Positions 45,430 through 55,755 of a stretch of DNA of 64,000 nt are shown one piece after another. Source of the stretch: Calliopum simillimum (Eukaryota; Arthropoda; Insecta; Diptera; Lauxaniidae); contig OX638370.1 of the NCBI GenBank assembly GCA_951812925.1, forward strand, positions 3,062,001 through 3,126,000, read 5' to 3'. A program made the translations under genes and the position numbers. The notes beneath the pieces were generated by a model. That model searched no databases and was not told where the DNA came from. It saw only the letters and a program-made list of their open reading frames with translations. How positions within the stretch are numbered: the first letter of the stretch is position 1; the number at the start of each line of letters is the position of its first letter.

Positions 45430-47710
45430 GGCGGTAATTGCGTAAGCAAAAACCTCACATAGACCAACTATGTCCATAGCGTTACCACAAACTCCCTTCA
45501 GTTAGAAGAATAGCAGTGTTCTGGCTTCATGATTTTCATCTATATCGAAGGTTCCAGCTTTTAAGGCGAAATTCATTAGCTTCGATAATGCTGTTCCAAT
45601 TATCTCATTTATGGAGCCGAACATAGCCTGACCAAGAGTTGCCATTCTGCGTCTGGTTAGCGCCGGCCAAAAGCACAAGACGTGCTCTACCGTTTCTTCC
45701 TCATCGGGTTCGGAACAGTTTCTGTACCAGTTGTATGATATTAATCCCATCCTGTATGCATGGTGTCCAATTAGGCAATGTCCAGTTGTAACACCAATCA
45801 GCAGTCTGCAATTAATTTTGCTAAGAGAGAGTACATATGTAGTTTTGTTATTATTGTAAGAGGGCCAGAAATTTTTGGACGTATTGTTTTTTGTGTTGCC
45901 TGGCCATCTATTTTCCGCTAAAGTTTCTACTTGCTTAGTCTTTTGCGTATAGTAAAACTTAAGTGGTTCTTCTACAATCAAGGGAACATTGAGTAAGCTC
46001 GTCAGCCCTTTCATTTCCCACAATGTTGCAGTGACCAGGAACCCACAGTAATCGTACTGAGTTATTATTGTTCAGGCTTTGCAAAGATTCGTAATAGTTT
46101 GATACCGTTTTAGAATTAATAGAGTTGCTTTTAAGTGCTTTAAGAGCTGCTTGGCTATCAACGTAAATGTTTATTTTTTATAAGAAATATTTCCTACTAA
46201 AAAATCTGCAGCTTTTTTGAATAGCAACTACCTCTGCCTGAAAAATGCTGCAGTAGCTTGTAGGATTCGCAAGTATTGGAGTTGAGTACAAAAAATCCAG
46301 CGCCAACCCCTTCATCTTGCTTCGAAACATCTGTGTATATATTTATTTCATTTGGTGGGTCTAGGTGATGCAATGTCCAATAGAAATTTAACTGAAAACT
46401 TCCTGTCGAACCGTGTTGTTGGTGGTAAATAATCTGTTGTGATATTTTTAATATCATCTTTATTGCTATGTCCAAAAATTTGGTGTTTGAAATGGTTCGC
46501 TTCTTTCAGTCTAAGCGCATTTCTATACACCACACTTTTGGCAAAAAGATCTATTGGTAGTAAGTTTAGAATTATGTTGAGTGAATTGGCTGACACTGTT
46601 TTAAGCGCTCCCGTAATTCTAATGCAAAGCAAGCGTTGTTTTTTTTTCTAAGTTTTTCTGGTTTCCCTTATTATCAAGAGCTTTCCACCAAATCACCACC
46701 CCATATAATAAGATAGGTCTTACAATAGAGGTCTAAATCCAGTGTGTCACTCTTGGGTTTAGTCCCCAAGTGCAGCCAAACATTTTTTTGCATGCATTGA
46801 AGGCATTATTAGCTTTCTTTAATCGTTCTTCTGTGTTGGTTTTCCAAAACAATTTCTTATCGAGAATTATTCCCAGAAATTTGGCTTGATTGAGAACTGG
46901 TAACTAAATATTATTTAAGCATGCATCCCTAAACGTGGGTATTTTATATTTTCTTTTAAAAAGGACTAGCTCCGTTTTTTGAGCATTAATGTTTAGTCCT
47001 TTACTTGAAACCCATCTACACATGATTGTGAGTTCATTTTAAATTAGTAATTCATTTAGGAAACGACCCCTTACGAAAATAACTATGTACATCATCTGCG
47101 TAAACCACTATTTTGACCCCCTGCTTTGAAGAGTCTTAAGTACATGATCTAAACCGAGTATTCATAGTAGAGGAGACAAAACTCCGCCTTGAGGATTGCC
47201 TTTTGTTGAAAATTTTTAGGCACTAGTTTGTCCCCATTCGGCTCTGATTATGCGGTTGCTGAGCATGGTATCAATCCATCTACATTTACTGGAATCTACC
47301 CCGCACTCACAACGGCATTTGCTATTTTGTTACATTATTGAAGGCTCCTTCGATATCTAGGAAAACCGCTAACGTAAATTCTTTATACTGCAGGGAAGAT
47401 TCGACCGATTGAACAACTGTGTGTAAAGCCGTTTCTACGGATTTCGCTTTTTGATATGTATGCTGAGACACACATAGAAAGCTTTTAGGAAGCTTTTCTC
47501 TAATGTGTGATTCTAATATACATTCCATTACTTTGAGCAAAAAAGATGTTAAGCTAATGGGTCTGTAGCCCTTGGGCTTAGCGTGGCTACTCTTACCATC
47601 TTTCGGTATAAAGATCACACGTGCTAGGCACCAAGACTTTGGAGTCACATTTATAATTAATTGATAATTGATAGTTTTCGGCTTTTGAATCTCCGTGGTT
47701 GGCAAAATGC
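45430..47710 (-). pseudogene. LOA/I-like non-LTR retrotransposon with RT and RNase H
   Basis: Read on the minus strand, the order is: an RT N-terminal block at 47705-47322 (ARVIFIPKDGKS, YRPISLTSFLLKVME, then KAKSVETALH and LAVFLDIEGAFN); the catalytic VVYADDV near 47090-47110; RNase H at 46475-46030 (INIYTDVSKQDEGVGAGFF with the catalytic Asp, then LLWVPGHCNIVGNERADEL); and a C-terminal segment at 46023-45502 with a Cys/His-type motif (NCSEPDEEETVEHVLC). RNase H after the RT is typical of the I and LOA groups. There are multiple stops and frameshifts, and everything upstream of the RT is missing, so it is a 5'-truncated dead copy. The clade is judged from motif order and is uncertain. Confidence 0.85.
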
Positions 47711-49321
47711 TTTAGAATTTAAAATTTCTCGAGAGTTATACAAAATTGACTAAGCAAATGAAATTGATGTTCTTCCTTATACCATTAAAAACGTAGTTTT
47801 TAACCTACGTCCATCCAACTTAAATTTTTGCTTCCAGAATTTTATTTAAATTTAAGCCTTTTTCAACATTATGAATTTCATAATTTAATTATGCAACTAA
47901 AAGAGTTTTCTGTATTAAATGGAACAAATAATGAATAGGCCTTATTGGGCGCTTAGCAGCTGCTAAAATGCATTAGCGAATCAATTACTGTACCAAATTT
48001 GCAACAACAATTTTATCAAAAGCTTCAATTTTAACAATATTATATTATTCATATTATGCTGAAGCACTGATTTTACATATTTTGAAAATAATGCTGTATT
48101 ACAGCATACATAATTACACTAGAGACATTCCATAAGCAACTGACGCAATGTTGAAATGGATTTCTTTTTAATGTTCCATGTTTGTGTTCATACTTTGAAC
48201 ACTTGAATTTCTTTAGCCCCAAAAGCACAATACATGTTAAGCCCGCATTCATTTATGGACTGATCAATAAATATTATATCATATAGTCTGCTGACACCAG
48301 CTATTTAATTAACTTCTTACTGTTGGCAATAATTTGGCATGAATCAACATATTAACATTGGCTTTATTTAATTTTTACTACGAGCGGCAAATGCATATAA
48401 TTTCACTTTATGCTCAAATTAAAACTGAAACGTATTTTCAAATAATTTAATATTACAAGGTAAGTGAACACAGCAAATAAATTTGCTTTTTTTTTGTATA
48501 CGAAACAATTAATTCAAATTACTTAAAAAGGCTATACACAACGTTATGTTAATTATTTCCCCCCAGCTCCCTACACAAAATTCCAAACATTTTATCTTGG
48601 TCGCATCCTTTTAGCTTTTGCTTAAGCCTAAAAATAAATTTTTTTTGTTCGTTTGCCTCACACACGCACACTATCACTTCAATGCAGTGGCACAAAAAGG
48701 AAATACACAATTCCGACCCAAAGCAATCCAATAATAAAAATCCTTTAACTGATGATTTAATCTCATTTTCATTTAGCCAAAGCAAAATAGCACTACATAG
48801 CACAACAGGTCCATCATTTAGGGATGCCAACCTCACCCAACTCAACACAAATTGAAGCTGCTGCGTGCTGGCTGACCGACCCCTACCCCAAATCAGCAGC
48901 ACCAGCAGCAACATGCAAGGCATAATGAAAATGGCAACCAAGAATTCAACATTTTTTATTGCAGAGTTTTGGGGGTAAATGAAGTTGTGTGTGTGTGTAC
49001 TATTGTGGCAAGGCATTTAAATTACGAAAAGGACTCTATAAAACTTATGCAGGATTTAAATTTTAGTATTTAAGCAAATAATCCACTTGATGGCACTCAC
49101 TGTCCTTTTAATGACAGAAATGATTATTTTTTAACAGTTTTAATAAGTACGAGTATTGAGCTCAAATTTGTATCCTTGTATGGCTAAGAGTTGAAAATAA
49201 TTAATTTGCTTAAAAAAAAGGAGGTACAAAACATCCAAAAATATTGTTACAAAATTTAATGCTTAAATTATCGCGATTAAGATCACAAAATACATTAAGC
49301 CAATCTTTTTGAAGTAATCTG
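47711..49321. other. Non-coding AT-rich DNA
   Basis: A 155-codon minus frame at 48549-49016 is the longest non-transposon frame in the window. It reads across a GT microsatellite and Leu/Cys-rich sequence and shows no domain, so it is not called a gene. No repeat pair was recognised. Confidence 0.35.
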
Positions 49322-49456
49322 CATGTGGTCTGGTCTAGGAAAAGGTTCGAGAAAACAGCTGGAAAACCACTATTAAGGGTGAGTTCTATGCGAATAGGCA
49401 AAAAATTGGAACATTTTTTTTCTCACCTTAGCACCCTTTTCATAGACCAGGTCACA
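49322..49456. repeat. 135-bp inverted repeat
   Basis: The arm ATGTGGTCTGGTCTAGGAAA (49322) pairs with TTTTCATAGACCAGGTCACA (49437-49456), and inner words taagggtgag and ctcaccttag pair as well. It directly precedes the hAT-type element at 49468. Confidence 0.55.
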
Positions 49457-49467
49457 TATATTAATAC

Positions 49468-50575
49468 CAGACTTGGGGGTTTTGCATTAGATTTTATTTT
49501 TCACTAAACTAAGTGCTAGTGAAAAAATATTCACTATCAAGGAATTTATTTAGTGTTAGTGCAAAATCCTTCACTATCAAAAAATTCATTAAGTGGTAAT
49601 GAAAAAGATTTTCATTATCACTAAATTTAGTTAAAAGTTTTAAATAATATTTCCACTAAATTTAGTGATAGTGAAAATTCATTCACTATCAAAAAATTGA
49701 TTTAGTGGTAATGGAAATTTTCCATTATCACTAAATCTATTGAAAGTGAAAATTTGTTCCATTGAATTTAATGAAACTTTAATGAAAATTTTCAATAAAT
49801 GTTGCAATTATTTGGGTCTGAAGAACTTCAAAAACTAAAAGTCGTGTTTGCATTCGACTTTAATGAATCTCCTTCAAACTGATACTATTCCCACTCATTC
49901 TAACTCTTTCAATAAATTTAATTTAATCAGTCTGTTCGTTTACTCGAAGATTTTTACCGAAAAAGCTCTCATTCATGTACGTTTTATGCTTAAACGAGAG
50001 CTTTTCGGCTAAAAACTTGCAAAACCTTGGAGTAAACGAACAGCTTGGATTTTAATGAAAAATTCCATTAAAAGTTTCATTAAAAGCTTCATTAAATTTA
50101 GTGATAGTAAAATTTTGTTTCATTGAATTTAATGAAACTTTAATGAAAATTTTCTTTAGAAGTTTCATTAGAAGCTTCATTAAATTTAGTGATAGAAAAA
50201 TTTTGTTTCATTGAATTTAATGAAACTTTAGTGAAAATTTCCACTAATGTTTCATTAAATTCAATGAAACAAATTTTCATTATCACTAAATTTAGTGCAA
50301 TTTTTATTGGATATTTTCATTAAATTTTAATGATAGTGAAAAACTTTTCACTATCATTTAATGAATTGTTAGATAGTGAAAAATTTTTCATTACCATCAA
50401 ATGAATTTTTTCATAGAGATAACATTTCCACTATCACTAAATTTAATAGAGAAAATTTTCACTATCTCTAAGTAGATTTAGTGGTAGTGGAAAAAGTTTC
50501 ACTATCAAAGTATTCATTAAATATTAGTGAAAAGCTCAATGAACTAAAAAATTTAGTGCATTACCCCCAAGTCTG
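49468..50575. mobile_element. Non-autonomous hAT-type element with 8-bp target duplication
   Basis: The left end CAGACTTGGGGGTTTTGCAT (49468) is matched in inverse by the right end, which reads CAGACTTGGGGGTAATGCAC in reverse complement. The flanking 8 bp ATTAATAC occurs exactly on both sides (49460-49467 and 50576-50583), as hAT transposition produces. The 1108-bp interior is almost wholly iterations of words such as CACTAAATTTAGTGATAGTG, gaaa and ttcactatca, plus ATTAAATTTAATGAAA variants. There is no ORF. It landed next to repeat family D copy 2. Confidence 0.88.
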
Positions 50576-50583
50576 ATTAATAC

Positions 50584-50965
50584 GCAAGACAAAAATTTGT
50601 CCTACCTTTTTACTATAGGTATTAAAAATGGAGCATTTCTTTGAATTATACACCATTAGAAAGATATTTGTGGGTAAATGTGTGCAAAGATAAAACAATG
50701 TTAATATTTTGCCATTAAGCCAGGCAAAATTAAATGCAAGTTTTTCAATATTAACAGCGATCTAAAAAAGGATACAGCACAAAGGAAAAGACAAAAAGCT
50801 GACTGGCATTGACTTCATGTTTTTTGTTTTCTGTTTGTTTCACATTTGTCATTGTACCAGCGATGATAAATGGGCATTTCCGTTTTGTACCAAAAAGTAC
50901 CAAAACTGTTCAAAAAGTACCTAAATTATTTAATACGTTTGTGGTAAAATTTTGAACACTGGGCG
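50584..50965 (-). repeat. Dispersed repeat family D, copy 2
   Basis: This is the inverted match of 19925-20370: gacaaaaatttgtcctacct near 50589, aattatacaccattagaaag, then aaagctgactggcattgact and ccaaaaagtaccaaaactgt. The hAT-type element lies at its left edge. Confidence 0.6.
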
Positions 50966-51703
50966 GTTCTAGAACTAATTCAAATCACTTTACAATTGCA
51001 TAATCACTCACAATATTAATACACTCTGTTATTAAAACTTACTTTAATGCACTGTAATAGAAACAAGACAGAACTACTGTTGTAGAACAGTTGAAATAGT
51101 AACTGGTTGTTACTCTGGCAATTTCATGAAAGTTCTTTATACTTCTACATGACGATTGCAGTTAAATTATAACTTTTTGCAATACAAAACCATGTGCGCA
51201 CATTCATCATTGTTTCAGCATGCAATGTTAGAATTTTCCCCTGATTCTAGTAGATGCTATTTGAAAACATGCTATGCTCACTGCTCATTTTTTGGTTTGT
51301 GTAGTTACTAAGCGACACAAGGTACATCAAAATTTATTTAACTTGCCAAAAATTTATTGTATTTTTATAAGCTGCTGAAATTTTAGTGAAAGCTATCTCA
51401 GCTGTGCAAACTTAAACTTTGATTTGTATTTAATGTCTTTCAAGTCCCAAGAGTAAATTTTTCTGAAGCAAATGTTTCATAACAAGCTTAACAATTATAT
51501 TTGTACAGTGCGCCTAAAAAAATGCTACAATTTTTAATTTAACAACTTTTTGTGTTTTCTGCACCATCTGGGACATTAACTACGTACTACAAACAAAAAG
51601 GCACTTAACAAGTGGTCAACTGTTTTTGTTGTTGTTTTGATTGTTTTTTATAACTTTGACTGCTATTTGTTGTTGCTGTTGCTGTTCCTGTTGATGCTAT
51701 TGA
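50966..51703. other. Non-coding AT-rich DNA
   Basis: A TTG/CTG-rich stretch lies at about 51628-51695. No repeat pair or coding frame was recognised. Confidence 0.35.
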
Positions 51704-51903
51704 CCACGCAACACAGCCACCCACTTAATCATTCGCGGCCGTTGCTCAAGTAGATGCCCGACATTGCTGCGGCTCCTTCGTCGACAATTAATTGTGGTTG
51801 ATTACGAGGATTTTCATGTAGTGACCCACGTCAGTTTGTACGGTGGTACGAAAACTTTATACAAAGATTTATTATATCGTTGGGTTAAAACTAAAACTAA
51901 GGT
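51704..51903 (+). other. Candidate internal exon or coding relic, unknown
   Basis: A frame is open from 51704 to 51970 without an ATG. Its middle reads VVDYEDFHVVTHVSLYGGTK and then TLYKDLLYRWVKTK, balanced in composition and unlike a chance AT-rich frame. A good donor-like GTAAGC follows the codon ending at 51900. A possible acceptor AG lies near 51715 after CTG/TTG-rich DNA. No family is recognised. It could be an internal exon, a transposon remnant or chance. Beyond 51903 the frame continues for 22 codons. Confidence 0.25.
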
Positions 51904-51970
51904 AAGCCCAGGAGATATGGCACCTGCTTGGTTGAACTGCTATATGGCCTTAGTCAAAAGATATTTTTAA

Positions 51971-52645
51971 AATAACTAAACACAAAAAAAAGTATGTACT
52001 TACTTCAACCAAAGTGAAAATTATTGCAAATATGTTCTTTCTTCACTTTGAAAAATTTTATAAAGTGCCAAATCACCCGATATATGAGTTATTTGGCACC
52101 ATATAATGTGTAATTTGGCTTTTACGTTTTTGTTGCCAGAACTGTTGCATGTTTTCGTGTAAGAAGGAAGTTATATGTTTTAAGAGACCATATACGGCAC
52201 ATTATGCATTGGATCCAATCCACTGGTTTAGTGATTTGCGCATAGTCTTCTCCACATCCAACTCACTCATCAGATTCATCTTGGAATAAAATATTTTTTT
52301 CACCATAACGTCCTATCTTTTGAAAGCACCACAAGTTGCATTGGTTGTATTTTGCCCTTCAAAGATTTGTTTTTCTGCTGGACCATATTATAGTTTTCTG
52401 AAGTCGTTAGAACAAGCCAGATTTCATTTAACATCACTTGTATTTAAAGTTTTAAAAGGAGTTTTCTAAAATATTAGAGAAAATTCATATTCATCAGGTA
52501 AAAATGAATTGCAAGTTCTACCGGATTAAAATTCTGGAGAGACTGTGCATTCAAGCAGTTAATTTTTCTACTCCCAAATAGCTTATAACATGCAAAGGGA
52601 ACAATGGCAGTGGTAACATATCACCCTCAGTAATTGGGCACTATT
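51971..52645. other. Non-coding AT-rich DNA
   Basis: Fragments near 52065-52130 (caccatataatgtgtaattt, cgtttttgttgcc) resemble the palindromic unit at 52646-52983. Nothing else was recognised. Confidence 0.35.
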
Positions 52646-52983
52646 TCTCCTTTTTTAACATATTTATACGTTTTGTTGCACTTTTCTTCGGTATACACCA
52701 AAAAGTAGAAATAGCACCGGAACCATATAATGCTCAGTAATTTGGTGCCATTTTTCCTTTATGGTATATACAAAATAAAAGTGCAACGAAACGAACAAAT
52801 ACGTTCGAAAAGGAGAAATAAACCTGTCTCCTTTTTGAACGTTTTTATTCGTTTCGTTGCCTTTTCTTCGGCATATACCAAAAAGGAATAATGACTCCAA
52901 ATTACGGAGCATTATATGGTTACGGTGCCTTTTTACTTTCTGAAATAAAGCGAAATAAAGTGTAATGAAACGAATAAACCTGT
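52646..52983. repeat. Directly duplicated palindrome
   Basis: Two units, about 52646-52815 and 52828-52983, each run ctcctttttgaac ... cgtttcgttgc-cttttcttcgg, then tataccaaaaag, a centre with accatataatgct or gcattatatggt, and back through the complement to gcaacgaaacg. Each unit is an inverted repeat, and the two are also direct copies. The 82-codon minus frame across them is not a gene. Confidence 0.6.
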
Positions 52984-55019
52984 TGACTATCGCTCGTATT
53001 CATCCGAAAACGAAATCGCATTCAGCTTTGATTATTTTGACACGTGCACTAATCAACCGTGTCAAATACTCACCACTCTGCTACCTCTCGAAATATGTGC
53101 AAAAAAAGTCCCCAATGTTTTTTTTTTTTTTCTTAAATCCCACACAAGTACGAAGTACTACCACGAAGTCTCTCGCTTGAGGTAATGAAATTGAAAATGG
53201 TGCCATTTCAGCTGAGGGTGCCACGTCTTCCTGGCTATTTCTAGACATCTACACATAAGTGTATTTAACTGAAAACATCAAAAATGTGGATGTGTAGGGT
53301 ATACACGGGAAACCTGGCACTCTCAGGTTGTCATCAAAAATATAGATGTCTAGTTGTGATATTTGAAATCAAGCCAAATTATCCCATTCATTTATTTTGC
53401 AACCACTGTATGTACATAGCATACCCCATGCGAAGCACTCTACCCTAGGCGTATTTAATCCCAAATTATTAAAATTTTTAAGTGGATTTTCAGTCCAGAA
53501 TTCCTTCATTTTGCTATTTATGTTTTTTTTTTTTTTTTTTTTTTTTTCTTTTTCATTGCATCGTTGCTGTTGTCATTGTCTCTCTGCCTGACGTTGACAT
53601 GTATTGTTGGTGATTTAAATTTTTATTTTATTATGGCGCATATTAATGGATGATGTTTGTTGTGTGTGGTGTCGGTGTCCAATGTTGATATTGGTAAATT
53701 TGAAATGTCCGTTGAGTGTTTGTTGTTATTGCACTTAATTGTAAAAGGAGTGTCGCATTTATATGACAGCTGACACATATGAAGTGGCTGCACGGTGGCA
53801 TGACTTCATTTTGATGCTTTCGTTAGTTATATTTGTATTAAAAAAATAAAATTTCTGTAGAAATGTGTCACTGTGCGTACAATTGACAAAATTTTAATTT
53901 TCTTGCTTGAAATAAACTTGCTAGATTTAGACAATCGAGGGTAGAAAATATTTCATAAACTTTTACCTTGACATTCAATAGAAAATATGCGTACATAAAG
54001 TACTTTTGAGCATCATTGAAATTATGTGCGCAAAAAGTTCTTCTAAGAAAAAAGAAAAATAAAAAAAAACAATCGCCGGATATTGAATGTCACAACTTGC
54101 AGTGTTTCGCTACACTTTTAAATATTCAACGCGTTAATTAATAATGAAAGCACAATTTTAAAGAAAAAGGGAAAATGGAAAACTTTTACTCACACAACAA
54201 AGCAACAATTTTCCAGCTGAAAGCAGAAATAAGTACCTACAGGATACTTGCAACAAAGGACATGCAAGCGAAATGCAAACAATTAGCAAAAAAGCAAAAT
54301 AAGGCAACAGCAACAATATAGACAACAAAAAAAAATTTGCGAACTTAAAGTTTCGAAACTTTGTTTCTCGTGCGCGTTGGTCAAGTGCTTTTTTTCAAAA
54401 AATAAAAAAAAAGCTAAATTCTTTTTTCATTTTTGGTCTTAAGCAAAACAACTTCCTTCAAGATACGTTAAATGGCAAAATTGAGTTGTTTGAAATTTTT
54501 TTTTTGTTTTTCATCTCTTGCTCTTGTTAATGTTAAAATTTGCAATTGATGTTAATTTAGTTCTTTCTTGGAATTTTTTAGTTTTTCTTAATTTTTGTCA
54601 TCTATTCTTGTTTTATTTTTTTTTCACTTCATGTTAAATTTAAAATTAACTTCCAAAAATGCAGCTGCAATGTATTTTTCTTTATTCAGTTTTCAGTTGT
54701 GCTTCTACTTGTACTATTTTGCCATTTTTCAGTGCTTTTTGAGCGAAAAAGTTTAATATTTCACTAATTGAAGAGCTTAAAACTTTTCCAGAGATGAATT
54801 TTAGATAACTAGTTAGGTTTGAATTTATTTATTAATTACTTTCAAAATAAAAACTAAACCCAATACAAAAAAGAAAATACGTATTAGTCCCCTATATGTG
54901 TTTCACGATCCAATGTAAATCTTAAATTTTAGGTAGCATATGCCGACATAGCGAAAAATTCTAAAATTATGTAATCTATTCTAATATATTCAACATATCA
55001 GCCCAACAAACAAAAAGCT
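52984..55019. other. Non-coding AT-rich DNA
   Basis: A T-run of 25 lies at 53523-53547. A short inverted repeat, tagacatct near 53242 and agatgtcta near 53345, flanks about 100 bp. No coding frame was recognised. Confidence 0.4.
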
Positions 55020-55631
55020 TACACCTTATCTTCTTTGAAATTAAAATCCACATGTTTGGCCCTCTGGCGAGCAACTGATTTGTTATTGGGCTTGATTGTG
55101 AGGCCCCACTTATACGTAGTGGCTCTCTTTCAGCCACCGAGCACTGTCCAACTGTACTACGCTGACTACAATGCTCTTCTGTGCGCGACTTAATTCCCTT
55201 TGCTACGCTCTTGTTTGCATATCTGACCCCATTTGAGACTAGATCGCACCCACAAATTACTGATGTATACGTATTATCCGGCTACTTGTTTGTGTGACCC
55301 CTCATTCTCGTACTAACCACAGGTAAACTGATTTATTATCGGGCTACGTGTGTCTTTACGCTACTCCGCCCCACTACTACAACTAATTTAACTCAGAAAA
55401 AACCTGGTTTCCTTCTCGGTTACCGCTTACCGCCTGCTACTTCTGCTGCTGCTGTTGTTCATCTGTCGCCGGCCACACAAAGACTGTCTCCATCAACTGC
55501 TGTGTGTCAAAATTTATTTTCTGTTTCTGTGACAGCAAACAGATCGAACGACAGCTGGGGGTCAAAAACAGCTGTTGCGCGGTGTTGCCATTGCGTCTGG
55601 TTTTGCTGGCATGGTGGGGATTTACCCTACT
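55020..55631 (-). repeat. LTR-like repeat, family B copy 2 (inverted)
   Basis: The reverse complement runs ccccaccatgccagcaaaac, gacgcaatggcaaca, gaaaataaattttgacac, cacagcagttgatg and gtgtggccggcga, then ggggcctcacaatcaagccc. It parallels 35988-36240 and extends further. The 74-bp tandem units of copy 1 are not evident. Copies in opposite orientation 19 kb apart are consistent with independent insertions. Confidence 0.6.
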
Positions 55632-55755
55632 AAATTTATGGTTATCTGTCTATTTTAACTACTTACTTAATCACGACAATAAATCAATATTTTAATTAAT
55701 TATAATAAAATTAATTACAGTTCACGTGTAATTGTATTATAATACGCATGTTATA

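Noticed and set aside
48549..49016. 155-codon minus-strand frame with hydrophobic stretches
   Set aside because: It is the longest non-transposon frame, but it reads through a GT microsatellite and Leu/Cys-rich DNA. It has no domain, splice context or recognisable homology.
49468..50575. Satellite or centromeric array
   Set aside because: The TIRs and exact 8-bp target duplication show that it is a transposon with an iterated interior.
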